Source: Lysobacter antibioticus (lineage in GTDB: Bacteria; Pseudomonadota; Gammaproteobacteria; Xanthomonadales; Xanthomonadaceae). From it: 64,000 nucleotides of DNA. The translations under genes were made by a program, and so were the position numbers. Positions within the stretch are counted from its first letter, which is position 1. Each line of letters starts with the position of its first letter. Of this stretch, positions 29,177-38,730 are shown piece by piece. The notes under the pieces are model-generated. The model saw only the letters and a list, made by a program, of their open reading frames with translations. It did not search any database and was not told where the DNA came from. The DNA lies in assembly GCF_001442535.1 (NCBI RefSeq), contig NZ_CP013141.1:1488105-1552104 (forward strand). Direction: 5' to 3'.

Positions 29177-30364
29177 TCAGCGCGACGGGCCGGCCGGCTT
29201 GGCTTCGGCGCGTGCGGGCTCGTGCTTGGCCGGCTCGTGCTTGGCCTGCCCTGGCTTGGCGGCCTCGGCTTCGCTCGCCTCGTGCTTGCCACTGTCGTGC
29301 TTACCGGAGGCGTCCTTGGCGGGTTTGTCCTTGCCGCGCTTGGGGTCGGCCGGCTTGCCGGCGTCCTTGGCGGCGAAGGCGCGCTCGGCGCCGATCACCG
29401 GCACCGGGCCGTCGGCCGGCGTGCAGCTCGAGCACACGCGCTCGACCGTATAGCCCTTCGCACGCAGGCGCTCGACCAGACCGTCGTTGCCGAGCAGGTG
29501 CAGCGAACCGACCACGACCAGGGCGTCGCCCTGCTTGGGCTCGTCGAGCATCTTCTGGATCTGCGGCACCCAGGCTACGTTGCGTTCGACGTTGACCATC
29601 CGGTAGGTCTCCGGGGTCTTCTGTTCCATCTCCACGCGCGCCTTCTCGTCGAGCATGGCCAAGTCTGCATTGCGCCAGGCCGAATGGATTTCGTCGAGCA
29701 TGCCCGGCACGTCCTCGGGCTTGTCGACGAACTCGCGCAGCGCGGTGATCTGCTCGGGCAGCGGGCCCGAATCCATGACCTGCATCTGCAGCTCCATGGT
29801 CTCCAGGCCCGAGGTCGGCTTGCCGGCTTCGGCCGCCTGCCGCATCAGGTACTGGTCCAGCCCCAGTTGCGGGCTGAAGCCCATCGACTGCGATACGCCG
29901 AGCACCAGCGACAGATTCACGAACCAGGGTTCCAGCGCGTCGAGCTGGGCCAGCGAACTGCCGTTTTTGGCCAGCACGCGGTTGAGCTTTTCGCGCAGGT
30001 CGGCCGGCAACACCTTGCTCAGGGTGCGGCCGTCGTCGTAGCGCGCACGCGCCATGAAACGCTGCGGCACGGTCGGGTCGAACATCTCTTCCGGCGCGAC
30101 CTCGAACACCAGCTTGCCGGCGCCGGCGAACGCCTGGTCGATGTCCGACGACAACGGATAGTCGTCGGCGCGCAGCAGATGGAACGAGCCCAGCAGATAG
30201 ACCGCGTTGTCCTGGTCGGAGACTTTCCACAGCAAGGGTACCGGCGGCGCCTTTGCGGTCGCCGCGGGCACGTCGCCGGCGGCGCTCGCGGTCGCGGAAG
30301 TCAACGATGCGCTGAGCACCGAAGCGGTGAACAAGGGCAGGACGAACAGCTTCAGGAACCGCAT
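29177..30364 (-). CDS. TraB/GumN family protein
   Basis: The 395-aa product has a signal peptide (LKLFVLPLFTASVLSASLTS) and a TraB/GumN domain (LLWKVSDQDNAVYLLGSFHLL, LGLDQYLMRQA, then VVVGSLHLLGNDGLVERL). Two GxxH motifs fit the erythromycin esterase/Tiki-like metalloprotease fold. The last 60 residues are a Lys/His/Ala/Glu-rich low-complexity tail (DAGKPADPKRGKDKPAK and so on). I chose the ATG at 30364; a TTG two codons upstream is possible. Confidence 0.88.
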   Translation of the reverse strand: MRFLKLFVLPLFTASVLSASLTSATASAAGDVPAATAKAPPVPLLWKVSDQDNAVYLLGSFHLLRADDYPLSSDIDQAFAGAGKLVFEVAPEEMFDPTVPQRFMARARYDDGRTLSKVLPADLREKLNRVLAKNGSSLAQLDALEPWFVNLSLVLGVSQSMGFSPQLGLDQYLMRQAAEAGKPTSGLETMELQMQVMDSGPLPEQITALREFVDKPEDVPGMLDEIHSAWRNADLAMLDEKARVEMEQKTPETYRMVNVERNVAWVPQIQKMLDEPKQGDALVVVGSLHLLGNDGLVERLRAKGYTVERVCSSCTPADGPVPVIGAERAFAAKDAGKPADPKRGKDKPAKDASGKHDSGKHEASEAEAAKPGQAKHEPAKHEPARAEAKPAGPSR

Positions 30365-30449
30365 GGGCAAACTGATCCTTGGGTCGGCGACGCAGGCGTC
30401 GAACTCGAGTGAAGGGGGATGGCGAAGCGCCGCGATAAAGCCGGACGCG

Positions 30450-31469
30450 TCACGGGGCTTGCGCGGTGGCGCTCGCGGCCGGCGCGACGTCGTCGTGTTT
30501 GTAGGTCTTCTCGCCGGCGGCGACTTCCAGGTCGAGACGGTTTTCCGCCGGCGGCAGCGGACAGGTCGCGAACGGCGTGAACGCGCACGGCGGGTTGTAG
30601 GCCTTGTTGAAATCGACCGTCACCAGGCCTTGCAGGTTCGGCCGCGCGACGTCGAGGAAACGCCCGGCGCTGTAGCTCTGGTGGCCGCTGGTGCGATCGG
30701 CGAACACCAGCAGCAGTTCGTCGCCGCCCTGGTCCAGCGCCTCGATGCGATAGGTCTTGCCGTCGCGCTCGAACTCGATCGCACCCGGGTTCGGCGTCGC
30801 CTCGATGGTGCCGATGATGTTGACGATGTCGATGGTCTTGCCGGCCGGATGAGCGACGAACTTCGCGCTGAGCTTCCACTCCTGCTGCGGTTCCCAGTAA
30901 TCGATGCCCTTGAAACCGGTCAGGGTCGGCGCCTGCGCATGGCGTGCGCGCAACAGGTAGCGGTCGCCGCGCTTGATCACGGTCAGGATGCCCTGGCCGT
31001 CGTCGAAACCGATCTTGCTCGGGCCGGCCGGGTAGTCGTCGGCGAGCAGATTCGCCGCGCCCTTGAGCGGCTGGTCGTTGAGGGTCAGCTGCTGGCCGCG
31101 CTCGGGAATGAAACGCAGGCGGCCCTTGTTGAGCGAAAGCAGGCCGAAATGGGCCGGGCCGACGCCGAGGCGGATGCCGTTGTCGCGGTCGCTGCCGAAA
31201 TAATGCGAGCCGGTGTCGATGGGATACAGGCCGACCAGGCTGGCCCAGCCGTCGGGCTTGAGCAACTCGTCCTTGCGTTGCTGGCGCCACAGTTGCTGGT
31301 CGCGGGCGAAGGTGTCGCTGACCGCGGCGGCGCGCGCGACTTCGCGCTTCTGCGCGACCTGCTGTTCGGGCGAATCGCAAGCGGCCAGGCCGAGCAACAG
31401 CAAGGCCGACAGTGCCGGCGCGGACAACGTGCCCGACAAAGTGCGTGCAAAGGAGCGTGCAGCGGTCAT
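30450..31469 (-). CDS. DUF1684 family lipoprotein
   Basis: The 339-aa product has a lipobox (LLLLGLAAC), a helical lead and a DUF1684 domain: GWASLVGLYPIDTGSHYFGSD, GIDYWEPQQEWKLSAKF and DFNKAYNPPCAFTPFATCPL, with the RLDLEVAAGEK end. DUF1684 proteins are uncharacterised. It starts 1 nt after the mutL stop region, so it is likely read from the mutL transcript. Confidence 0.88.
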   Translation of the reverse strand: MTAARSFARTLSGTLSAPALSALLLLGLAACDSPEQQVAQKREVARAAAVSDTFARDQQLWRQQRKDELLKPDGWASLVGLYPIDTGSHYFGSDRDNGIRLGVGPAHFGLLSLNKGRLRFIPERGQQLTLNDQPLKGAANLLADDYPAGPSKIGFDDGQGILTVIKRGDRYLLRARHAQAPTLTGFKGIDYWEPQQEWKLSAKFVAHPAGKTIDIVNIIGTIEATPNPGAIEFERDGKTYRIEALDQGGDELLLVFADRTSGHQSYSAGRFLDVARPNLQGLVTVDFNKAYNPPCAFTPFATCPLPPAENRLDLEVAAGEKTYKHDDVAPAASATAQAP

Positions 31470-31470
31470 C

Positions 31471-33366
31471 TCAACGGCCTCGCAGGAACCAGCGATCGAT
31501 CTCGGGCAGGCTGAAGCGCGCCCAGGTGGGGCGGCCATGATTGCATTGACCGGAGCGTTCGGTCGCCTCCATCTCGCGCAACAAGGCATTCATTTCCGGC
31601 AAAGTGAGACGTCGGTTCGCACGCACCGCGCCATGGCAGGCCATGGTCGAGAGCAATTCGTCGCGGGCCGCGGCCACCCGGCGCGATTCGCCGTGCTCGC
31701 GCAGGTCGGCGAGGACGTCGCGCAGCAAGGCCTCGACGTCGCCGTGCGCCAACAACGCCGGCACCGCGCGCAAGGTCAGCGACTGCGGGCCGCTGCGGGT
31801 GACTTCGAAGCCGAGCGCGAGCAGCGTCGCCTCCTCGCGCTCGGCGACTTCGGCCTCGCGCTCGGACACCGCCAGGCTCGCCGGCACCAGCAAAGGCTGG
31901 GTGCGCAGGCCTTCGCCGTCGTGGGCGGTCTTGAGCTTCTCGTAGCCGATGCGCTCGTGGGCGGCGTGCATGTCGACCACGATCAGGCCTTCGGCGCTTT
32001 CGGCCAGCACGTAGATGCCGTGCAACTGCGCGATCGCATAACCGAGCGGCGGCAAGGTCTGGTCGTCGCTGTGCGGCAACGCGCCCGGCGACTGCGAGCC
32101 ATCGTTCATTTCGCGCGGCGGCATCGCATAGGCGCTGCCGCCTCCCGCGTTCGCGCCGTAACCGCCACCGGCATAGGTAGAACCGCCGGCGGAACCGCCA
32201 CCGCCGTTGCCGTACAGGGCGGCGTAACCGGCACGGGTTTCCTGCACCTGCAGACCGAGCGGCGCTTGCGGGCGCCAGGCGTACATCGACGAGCCTGCGG
32301 CACCGGCAACGGCCGCCTCCGCGCCTGCCGACGCCTGCTGGGCCATGCCGGCGCGGGTCTCGGCCAGGGCATCGTTGAGCGTGCGATAGACGAAATCGTG
32401 GATCAGGCGCGCATCGCGGAACCGCACCTCGTGCTTGGCCGGATGCACGTTGACGTCGACGCGGCGCGGATCCAGTTCGAGGAACAGCACGTAAGCCGGC
32501 TGGCGGCCATGAAACAGCACGTCGGCATAGGCCTGCTTGACCGCGTGGGCGATGCTGCGGTCGCGCACCGCGCGGCCGTTGACGTAAAGGTATTGCTGGT
32601 CGGCGCTGGCGCGGTTGTACGACGGCTGCGCGATCCAGCCGTGCAAGCGCAGGTCGGCGCCGCTGTGCTCGACGCGCAGGGCATTTTTGGCGAACTCTTC
32701 GCCGAGCGCCTCGCTGATGCGGGTGTCCGACAGGCCCATGTCGACCAGGTCGCCCTCGCCTTTCCAGCGCCGGGTCGGCTTGCCGTTGTGCGACACGCGC
32801 AGCTCGACGTCGGGACGGGCCAGCGCGAGCTGGCGCAACCATTCTTCGATGTGGCCCAGCTCGGTGCGCTCGGCCTTGAGGAACTTGCGCCGCGCCGGCA
32901 CGTTAAAGAACAGGTCGCGCACTTCGACCGTGGTGCCTTGCGGATGCGGCTTCGGGGCGATCTCGCCGACCCGGCCGCCGTCGACTTCGAGCATGGCGCC
33001 GCGGTCTTCGCCGATGCGGCGCGAGGACAAGGCGAAACGGCTGACCGAGGCGATCGAGGGCAAGGCTTCGCCGCGGAACCCGAGCGTGGTCACGCCTTCC
33101 AGGTCGTCGAGCGAGGCGATCTTGCTGGTGGCGTGGCGCGAGATCGCCAGCGGCAGTTCTTCCGGCGAGATGCCGGCGCCGTCGTCGCGGATCCGGATCA
33201 GGCGCACGCCGCCCTCTTCCAGGTCGATGTCGACCCGGCGCGCACCGGCGTCGAGGGCGTTCTCGACCAGTTCCTTGACCACGGAGGCGGGACGTTCGAC
33301 CACTTCGCCGGCGGCGATCTGGTTGATCAGGGTGTCGGGCAGTTGGCGGATGCTCACAGGCGGCAT
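31471..33366 (-). CDS. mutL: DNA mismatch repair protein MutL
   Basis: The 631-aa product has the GHKL ATPase N-terminus ([39 protein letters not shown]), a Gly/Ala-rich linker (about residues 340-430) and the C-terminal dimerisation domain. Near residues 463-475 it has [12 protein letters not shown], matching the DQHAxxExxxxE endonuclease motif except Q to M, plus ACHGAVRA and CNHGRP. These are motifs of nicking-competent MutL proteins that work without MutH. It leads into the DUF1684 gene. Confidence 0.95.
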   Translation of the reverse strand: MPPVSIRQLPDTLINQIAAGEVVERPASVVKELVENALDAGARRVDIDLEEGGVRLIRIRDDGAGISPEELPLAISRHATSKIASLDDLEGVTTLGFRGEALPSIASVSRFALSSRRIGEDRGAMLEVDGGRVGEIAPKPHPQGTTVEVRDLFFNVPARRKFLKAERTELGHIEEWLRQLALARPDVELRVSHNGKPTRRWKGEGDLVDMGLSDTRISEALGEEFAKNALRVEHSGADLRLHGWIAQPSYNRASADQQYLYVNGRAVRDRSIAHAVKQAYADVLFHGRQPAYVLFLELDPRRVDVNVHPAKHEVRFRDARLIHDFVYRTLNDALAETRAGMAQQASAGAEAAVAGAAGSSMYAWRPQAPLGLQVQETRAGYAALYGNGGGGSAGGSTYAGGGYGANAGGGSAYAMPPREMNDGSQSPGALPHSDDQTLPPLGYAIAQLHGIYVLAESAEGLIVVDMHAAHERIGYEKLKTAHDGEGLRTQPLLVPASLAVSEREAEVAEREEATLLALGFEVTRSGPQSLTLRAVPALLAHGDVEALLRDVLADLREHGESRRVAAARDELLSTMACHGAVRANRRLTLPEMNALLREMEATERSGQCNHGRPTWARFSLPEIDRWFLRGR

Positions 33367-33485
33367 TCGGTGCGCGCGGCACCGTCGGGGGATGGGGATC
33401 GATGATAGCCGCTGGGGTGCGGCTTTCGCGATCCGGAGCTTGCGGTTTGGGCGGGGGGTTGCGATGCGCTCAGCGAGTGGCGGCG

Positions 33486-33536
33486 GAGCGCCCTCATCCG
33501 CCCTGCGGGCACCTTCTCCCGCAAGCGGGAGAAGGA
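33486..33536. repeat. REP-like palindrome, type A (reverse orientation)
   Basis: GCCCTCATCCGCCCTGCGGG, CACCTTCTCCCGC and GCGGGAGAAGG match the copies at 84-131 and 259-300 in inverted orientation. Confidence 0.7.
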
Positions 33537-33551
33537 TTACCCCACATGGAC

Positions 33552-33580
33552 AAACGAAAACGGCCCCGAAGGGCCGTCGA
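33552..33580 (-). terminator. intrinsic terminator of amiC
   Basis: On the minus strand CGGCCC, loop TTCG and GGGCCG are followed by TTTTCGTTTG, 33 nt past the amiC stop. Confidence 0.75.
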
Positions 33581-33612
33581 TCGATATCCGACGCGAGAGG
33601 AACGTCGGAGCC

Positions 33613-35370
33613 TCAGGGGCTGCCGCCGCCCCCGAACCCGCCCGGCGAAGGCAGTTGCGCCTCGGCGCGCGCCGCGTACATCGTGCCCGGCGGCGGCTGG
33701 CGGGTGAAATAGGTGTTGACGCCATCGAGCACCGCCCGCGCCAGCGCGCGCTGGTGCGAAGGATCGGTGAGACGGCGCTCTTCTTCCGGATTGGAGATGA
33801 AGGCGGTCTCGACCAGCATCGCCGGCATGTCCGAGGTGCGCAGCACCGCGAAGTTGGCTCGCTCGATATGCGGCTTGTGGTTGTGGCCGACCTGCTTGAG
33901 GCCGCTGAGGACGTGCCCGGCCGCGTCTTCGGAGGCCTTCATGTGGCCGCTCTGAGTGAGATCGAGCAAGACCGAGGTCAGGGTGTTGTCGGTCTGCTGC
34001 AGGCGCACGCCGCCGACCAGGTCGGAGGCGTTTTCCTTGTCGGCCAGCCAGCGCGCGCGCTGCGAGGACGCGCCCTTGAGCGACAACACGTACACCGACG
34101 AGCCCTTGGCGGCGCGGTTTTCGGCGGCGTCGGCATGGATGGAGATGAACATGTCGGCCTTGGCCTGGCGCGCCAACTGAGCGCGGCGCGGCAAGGGGAT
34201 GAACACGTCGGTGTCGCGGGTCATGTAGGCCTTGAGGCCCGGCGTGGCGTTGATCTGGCGCGCGAGTTCGCGGCCGATCGCCAGGGTCACGTCTTTCTCG
34301 CGCTTGCCGGACTGACCGATCGCACCGGGGTCCTGGCCGCCGTGGCCGGGGTCGATGGCGATTACCAGCGGGCGCATGCCGCGGCCGCGCATGACGTCCT
34401 TGAGGGTCTTGACCGCGCCGGCCGGCGGCGCGCTTTCGGGCATCGCTGCGGGCGGAGCCGTCGCGGCGCCGGGCATCGGCGTCGGCACGCCGGTCGCGAC
34501 CCGGGTCGGGACGCCGGTGGCGATGCGGGTCGGCACGCCGCTGGCGACCGTGCTCGGTATCGGCGCCTGCGCGGCCTGCTCGAACACGGCCTGGCGCGCA
34601 GCCTGCTGGGCGGCTAGTTGCTGGGCGTTGGCGGCCGGCGGCGGCGCTGCGGCGCCGACCAGCGCCGGAGCCTGGTGGTTGGGAAGCTGTGCGCCCGCGG
34701 CCTGGGTATTAGGGGCTTGCGGGTTCGCAGCGTGCGGGTTCGAGGCCGGGGCAGCGAGATGCGGAGCTGCGCCAGGCGCCTGGGCCGTAGTCGGGGCGGC
34801 CGGCGCCGCAGCATTGCGGGCGGCGAGTTCGGAGATCAGGCGGCTGGTCGCGGCGGCGGATTCGACCGAAGGATCGACCGTAGCGGCCGCTGCACTGGCG
34901 GTCGGCGTAGCGGCGGCCGGCGCCTGCGGCGCGGGTGCGGCCGCGACGGCTGCCTTCGGTTCGACGCCGTCGCCGGGCCATTCCAGGACCAGGCGCGGAC
35001 CCGACCCGCCCTGCTCGATGCGCGGCTTGAGTGCGGCGACCGGCTGGGCGAGATCGAAGACGATGCGGACCGTGCCCGGCTGCGGTGCGCCGGTGCGGAC
35101 GGATTTGACGATGCCGGTGCCGGCCGGGAGCTTGACGCTCTTGCCGACGCTGGAGGCCGGCAGGTCGACGACGAGGCGGTCCGGGCCCTTGAGGCTCAGG
35201 ACTTTGTAATCGGCGTTCTTGTCGAGGGCGATCTCGGCGCGCGTCCCGGTAGCCCCGCTGCGCAGCTCCAAGCCCTTGATTTCACTGGCGTGCGCGAGAT
35301 TCCAGGCCAGCGCCGCCAACAGCGCTATGCCGAGCAGGAATTTCTGGACGGTGGCCCCTTTGACTCGCAT
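33613..35370 (-). CDS. amiC: N-acetylmuramoyl-L-alanine amidase (AmiC type)
   Basis: The 585-aa periplasmic enzyme splits daughter-cell peptidoglycan. It has a signal peptide, an AMIN septal-targeting domain (EIKGLELRSGATGTRAEIAL, about residues 28-130), an unusually long Ala/Pro/Gln-rich linker (about 140-350) and an Amidase_3 domain (VIAIDPGHGGQDPGAIG, KDVTLAIGRELA, ISIHADAAE, LVETAFISN). Within the linker an 8-residue unit ATGVPTRV is repeated about three times. It is in the tsaE-nnr-mutL neighbourhood typical of gammaproteobacteria. Confidence 0.94.
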   Translation of the reverse strand: MRVKGATVQKFLLGIALLAALAWNLAHASEIKGLELRSGATGTRAEIALDKNADYKVLSLKGPDRLVVDLPASSVGKSVKLPAGTGIVKSVRTGAPQPGTVRIVFDLAQPVAALKPRIEQGGSGPRLVLEWPGDGVEPKAAVAAAPAPQAPAAATPTASAAAATVDPSVESAAATSRLISELAARNAAAPAAPTTAQAPGAAPHLAAPASNPHAANPQAPNTQAAGAQLPNHQAPALVGAAAPPPAANAQQLAAQQAARQAVFEQAAQAPIPSTVASGVPTRIATGVPTRVATGVPTPMPGAATAPPAAMPESAPPAGAVKTLKDVMRGRGMRPLVIAIDPGHGGQDPGAIGQSGKREKDVTLAIGRELARQINATPGLKAYMTRDTDVFIPLPRRAQLARQAKADMFISIHADAAENRAAKGSSVYVLSLKGASSQRARWLADKENASDLVGGVRLQQTDNTLTSVLLDLTQSGHMKASEDAAGHVLSGLKQVGHNHKPHIERANFAVLRTSDMPAMLVETAFISNPEEERRLTDPSHQRALARAVLDGVNTYFTRQPPPGTMYAARAEAQLPSPGGFGGGGSP

Positions 35371-35457
35371 GGGCGTAAGTCAAGCACTGCGACACAGTAA
35401 ATGCAAGAACTTTTCCCTTTCAAATCCGGCACCTGGGGCCACTTCCTATGGAATCGT

Positions 35458-35961
35458 TCAGGAGTCGGCCGCAAACCCATAGCCGGCGGTCCCCGCTCCC
35501 AAGGCACCAAGCCAGGCCTGCCCCGCCGCAGAAACCCCACTGAGTTCGACCTCGCGCCCCTCTCCATCGACGGCCAGTTCGACCCGCAGGTCGGGCGCGG
35601 GCAACCAGCCGCGGCCGCGCTCCGGCCATTCGACCAGCCACAACACCGCTTCGCCGCCGTCGAGACCGAGGAATTCGAGCTCGCCGGCATCGCCGATCCG
35701 GTACAGGTCGAGGTGCCAGGCCTCGCCGCCTTCGGACAGCGGATAGCGCTCGACCAAGGTATAGGTCGGGCTGCGGATCGCGCCGGTAACACCGAGTGCG
35801 CGCAACAAGGCGCGCGCCAGGGTCGATTTGCCGGCGCCGAGGTCGCCGTGCAGATGCACCTGCAAGCCCTCGCCGTCGTGCGCGGGCCGTGCCCGCGCCA
35901 AGGCGCCGCCGAGCGCGTCGGTGGCCTCGGCATCGCCCAAGTGCAGTTTGATCGTGTGCAT
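35458..35961 (-). CDS. tsaE: tRNA threonylcarbamoyladenosine biosynthesis ATPase TsaE
   Basis: The 167-aa product has Walker A (HGDLGAGKSTLARALLRAL), SPTYTLVERY and the LDLYRIGD and LVEWPERG motifs of TsaE. With TsaB and TsaD it makes the t6A37 modification of ANN-decoding tRNAs. Two ATGs lie 6 nt apart; AGGGATG is spaced better for the second (35961), so I prefer MHTIKLHL. It is 34 nt downstream of nnr. Confidence 0.94.
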   Translation of the reverse strand: MHTIKLHLGDAEATDALGGALARARPAHDGEGLQVHLHGDLGAGKSTLARALLRALGVTGAIRSPTYTLVERYPLSEGGEAWHLDLYRIGDAGELEFLGLDGGEAVLWLVEWPERGRGWLPAPDLRVELAVDGEGREVELSGVSAAGQAWLGALGAGTAGYGFAADS

Positions 35962-35995
35962 GCTCATCCCTGCCGATTCTACTGACTGGCCCGCG

Positions 35996-37486
35996 CTACG
36001 GATTAGCACGACGGCGCAACCACGGCATCAGGTCGCTCGGCAGCAGACCGCGCTCGCCGCCGTCGCGCGCGGCATCGTCGCCGGCCAGCGAATGCAGCAG
36101 CGCGCCGCAGCTGGCGGCGTCGAAAGCATCGAGGCCTTGCGCGCGCAGAGCGGCGATCACACCGCTGAGCACATCGCCCATGCCGCCGACCGCCATGCCC
36201 GGATTGCCCGCGCCGACCACGCGCACGATGCGATCCGTTGCGGCGACCAGGGTGCCGGCGCCCTTGAGCACGACCGTGCAGGCATAACGTTCAACGAGAG
36301 CGCGCACCGCGGCGAAGCGATCGGCCTGCACGCTGGCGGTGTCGCTGCCGAGCAGGCGCGCGGCTTCGCCGGGATGCGGCGTCAACACCGTATCGGCCGG
36401 CAAACGCCGTGGCTCGGCGGCGAGCAGATTCAGCGCATCCGCATCGAAAAGCAGGGGTTTTCCGCTGTCCAGCGCATAGCGATACAAATTCCGGCCCCAT
36501 CCTTGTTGGCCGAGCCCAGGTCCGATCGCGATCACGTCGGCGGCGGCGAAGGCCGTGCGCGGATCGTCGTTCTCGCCGATCGCACGCGGCATCGCCTCGG
36601 GCAATCGCGCCAGCATCGGCGCGACGTGCGCCTCGCGCGTGATCGCATCGAGCAAGCCGGCGCCGCTGCGCAAGGCCGCCTGCGCGCACAGCAACAGCGC
36701 ACCGCCATGGCCGAGATCGCCGCCGATGCACAGCACCCGGCCGTTGCGACCTTTGTGACTGTCGCGCAGGCGCGGCGACAACCAGCGCGGCACGTCGCCG
36801 GCGCGCAGCCAGTGCGCGCTCGCCGGCACACCGTAAAGTTCGCGCGGCAAACCGAGGTCGGCGAGTGCGAGCGCACCGACGCGATCGAGTGCGGCGCCGC
36901 TGCGTAGTCCGCATTTGCCGGCGATGAATTCGAGCGTGCGCTGCGCGGTCACCGCCGATGGGTAGGCATGGCCGCGATCGGCATCGACACCGCTCGGCGC
37001 GTCGAGCGCGAGCACCGGCGCTGGATGGGCGTTGATCGCGTCGATCAGAGCGGATGCGTCGGCATCGGGCGCGCGCGACAGGCCGATGCCGAACACCGCG
37101 TCGACGACCGCGTCGGCCTCGGGCAAGGCGCCTTCGAACTCGACCACGCGACCGCCGGCCTGCATGTAGCCGGCCGCGGCCCGCTCGGCGAGCGCACCAC
37201 GCGGCGCGTGCCCCGGCAGGCGCATTACCAGCACTTTGCGCCCGGCCTGCTGCGCATGCGTCGCCAATACGTAACCGTCGCCGCCGTTGTTGCCCGGGCC
37301 GCAGACCACCAACAGGCGCATCGCCTGCGGCCAATGGCCCAGCAGCTCGCGCCAGGCGGCTTCGCCGGCCCGCGCCATCAGCGCATAGGCGTCGCCGAGC
37401 TCGGCCACGGCCGCGGCTTCGATCGCGCGCAGCGCGGCGCCGTCGAACAAGGCCATCGGCGATGAAGTTTCAGCGGTCGGCGACAT
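35996..37486 (-). CDS. nnr: bifunctional NAD(P)H-hydrate epimerase/dehydratase
   Basis: The 496-aa product repairs damaged NAD(P)H. The N-terminal YjeF-type epimerase domain has VVCGPGNNGGDGYVLA and DAVFGIGLSR. The C-terminal ADP-dependent dehydratase has HKGRNGRVLCIGGDLGHGGA, ADVIAIGPGLG, LFDADALNLLA, LTPHPGEAARLLG and GAGNPGMAVGGMGDVLSG. Its start codon overlaps the alternative ATG of the divergent queG, so any promoter of one lies in the other's 5' end. Confidence 0.95.
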   Translation of the reverse strand: MSPTAETSSPMALFDGAALRAIEAAAVAELGDAYALMARAGEAAWRELLGHWPQAMRLLVVCGPGNNGGDGYVLATHAQQAGRKVLVMRLPGHAPRGALAERAAAGYMQAGGRVVEFEGALPEADAVVDAVFGIGLSRAPDADASALIDAINAHPAPVLALDAPSGVDADRGHAYPSAVTAQRTLEFIAGKCGLRSGAALDRVGALALADLGLPRELYGVPASAHWLRAGDVPRWLSPRLRDSHKGRNGRVLCIGGDLGHGGALLLCAQAALRSGAGLLDAITREAHVAPMLARLPEAMPRAIGENDDPRTAFAAADVIAIGPGLGQQGWGRNLYRYALDSGKPLLFDADALNLLAAEPRRLPADTVLTPHPGEAARLLGSDTASVQADRFAAVRALVERYACTVVLKGAGTLVAATDRIVRVVGAGNPGMAVGGMGDVLSGVIAALRAQGLDAFDAASCGALLHSLAGDDAARDGGERGLLPSDLMPWLRRRANP

Positions 37487-37496
37487 GCGGCGATTC

Positions 37497-37502
37497 TATA
37501 CT
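37497..37502 (+). promoter_or_regulatory. putative -10 element for queG
   Basis: TATACT is one mismatch from TATAAT and lies 15 nt before the GTG at 37512. Transcription would begin near 37509, giving a nearly leaderless message and excluding the ATG at 37485. I see no clear -35. Confidence 0.4.
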
Positions 37503-37511
37503 TGCCGCATC

Positions 37512-38627
37512 GTGAGCCAGTCCGACACCCGCCCCACTTCGCCTCTCCCCGCGTCCGCCGATGCGCCCGGGAGCGCGCCCGACTACGCTGCGCTGGCCCT
37601 GCGCATCCGCGAGATCGCCCGCGAATTCGGCTTCCAGCGCTGCGGCATCTCCGGGATCGAGCTGGCCGAGGACGAGGCCTATCTGCTGGATTGGCTGGAA
37701 CAGGGCCTGCACGGTTCGATGGACTGGATGGCCCGCCACGGCGGTTTGCGCGCGCGTCCCGACGAACTGCTGCCGGGCACCTTGCGGGTGATCTCGGTCG
37801 GGCTCGACTACGGCCGCCGCGACGACGAAGACGCCTGGGTCACGCTCGCCGACGGCGAACGCGCCTATGTCGCGCGCTACGCCCTCGGCCGCGACTATCA
37901 CAAGCTGATGCGCCAGCGCCTGCAGCGTCTGGCCGACCGTCTGGCCGAACTGGTCGGCCCGTTCGGCCATCGCGTATTCGTCGACTCCGCGCCCGTGCTC
38001 GAACGCGCGTTGGCACGCAACGCCGGGCTCGGCTGGATCGGCAAACACACCTGTTTGATCGACAAGGACGGCGGTTCCTGGTTCTTCCTCGGCGAGATCT
38101 ACGTCGACCTGCCCTTGCCGATCGACCGCCCGGCCAGCGCCCATTGCGGCACCTGCACGCGCTGCATCGACATCTGCCCGACCCAGGCCATCGTCGCCCC
38201 GCACCGCCTCGACGCGCGGCGTTGCATCTCCTACCTGACGATCGAACACGAAGGCCCGATACCGGTCGAACTGCGCGCGCCGATCGGCAACCGCATCTTC
38301 GGCTGCGACGACTGCCAACTCGTCTGCCCCTGGAACAAATTCGCCAAGCGCAACGACGAACCGGATTTCCGCGCCCGCAACGACCTCGACCGCGCCAGCC
38401 TGGCGCAGTTGTTCGCCTGGGACGAAGCCGAATTCCTGCGCCGCACCGAAGGTTCGGCGATCCGCCGCAGCGGCCACGAACGCTGGCTGCGCAACATCGC
38501 CGTCGCCCTCGGCAACGCCCCGGGCAGCGACGAAGTGATCGCCGCCTTGCGTTCGCGGCGCGAGCATCCCAGCGAGATCGTGCGCGAGCATGTCGAATGG
38601 GCGCTGGCGCGGCATGGGGTGCGGTAG
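37512..38627 (+). CDS. queG: epoxyqueuosine reductase QueG
   Basis: The 371-aa product (from the GTG start) performs the last step of queuosine synthesis using cobalamin and two 4Fe-4S clusters. It has REFGFQRCGISGIEL, DYGRRDDEDAW, DSAPVLERALA and GLGWIGKHTCLI, then CGTCTRCIDICPTQAIV and FGCDDCQLVCPWNKFA. An ATG at 37485 would add 9 residues (MRRFYTCRI), but it overlaps nnr and precedes the likely -10. A HEAT-like end (ALGNAPGSDEVIAALRSRR) completes the family form. Confidence 0.93.
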   Translation: MSQSDTRPTSPLPASADAPGSAPDYAALALRIREIAREFGFQRCGISGIELAEDEAYLLDWLEQGLHGSMDWMARHGGLRARPDELLPGTLRVISVGLDYGRRDDEDAWVTLADGERAYVARYALGRDYHKLMRQRLQRLADRLAELVGPFGHRVFVDSAPVLERALARNAGLGWIGKHTCLIDKDGGSWFFLGEIYVDLPLPIDRPASAHCGTCTRCIDICPTQAIVAPHRLDARRCISYLTIEHEGPIPVELRAPIGNRIFGCDDCQLVCPWNKFAKRNDEPDFRARNDLDRASLAQLFAWDEAEFLRRTEGSAIRRSGHERWLRNIAVALGNAPGSDEVIAALRSRREHPSEIVREHVEWALARHGVR

Positions 38628-38656
38628 CCCGGTGGTGTGATGCACCGCGTACCCAG

Positions 38657-38708
38657 GGTAGGAGCGGCGTCCTACTGGGTTTCCTTCGGTCACAAGCTGC
38701 GACCGCGC
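38657..38708. repeat. type B REP carrying a 24-nt insertion
   Basis: GTAGGAGCGGCG is separated from AAGCTGCGACCGCG by a 24-nt block (38670-38693) starting TCCTACTGGG and ending CCTTCGGTCAC. Normal copies lack the block. Confidence 0.65.
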
Positions 38709-38730
38709 TGCAGCGGTCTTACGGCGTATC

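Noticed and set aside
37485..37511. ATG at 37485 as the start of queG
   Set aside because: It overlaps the nnr start codon and lies upstream of the likely -10 element; GTG 37512 is preferred, although this is not proven.
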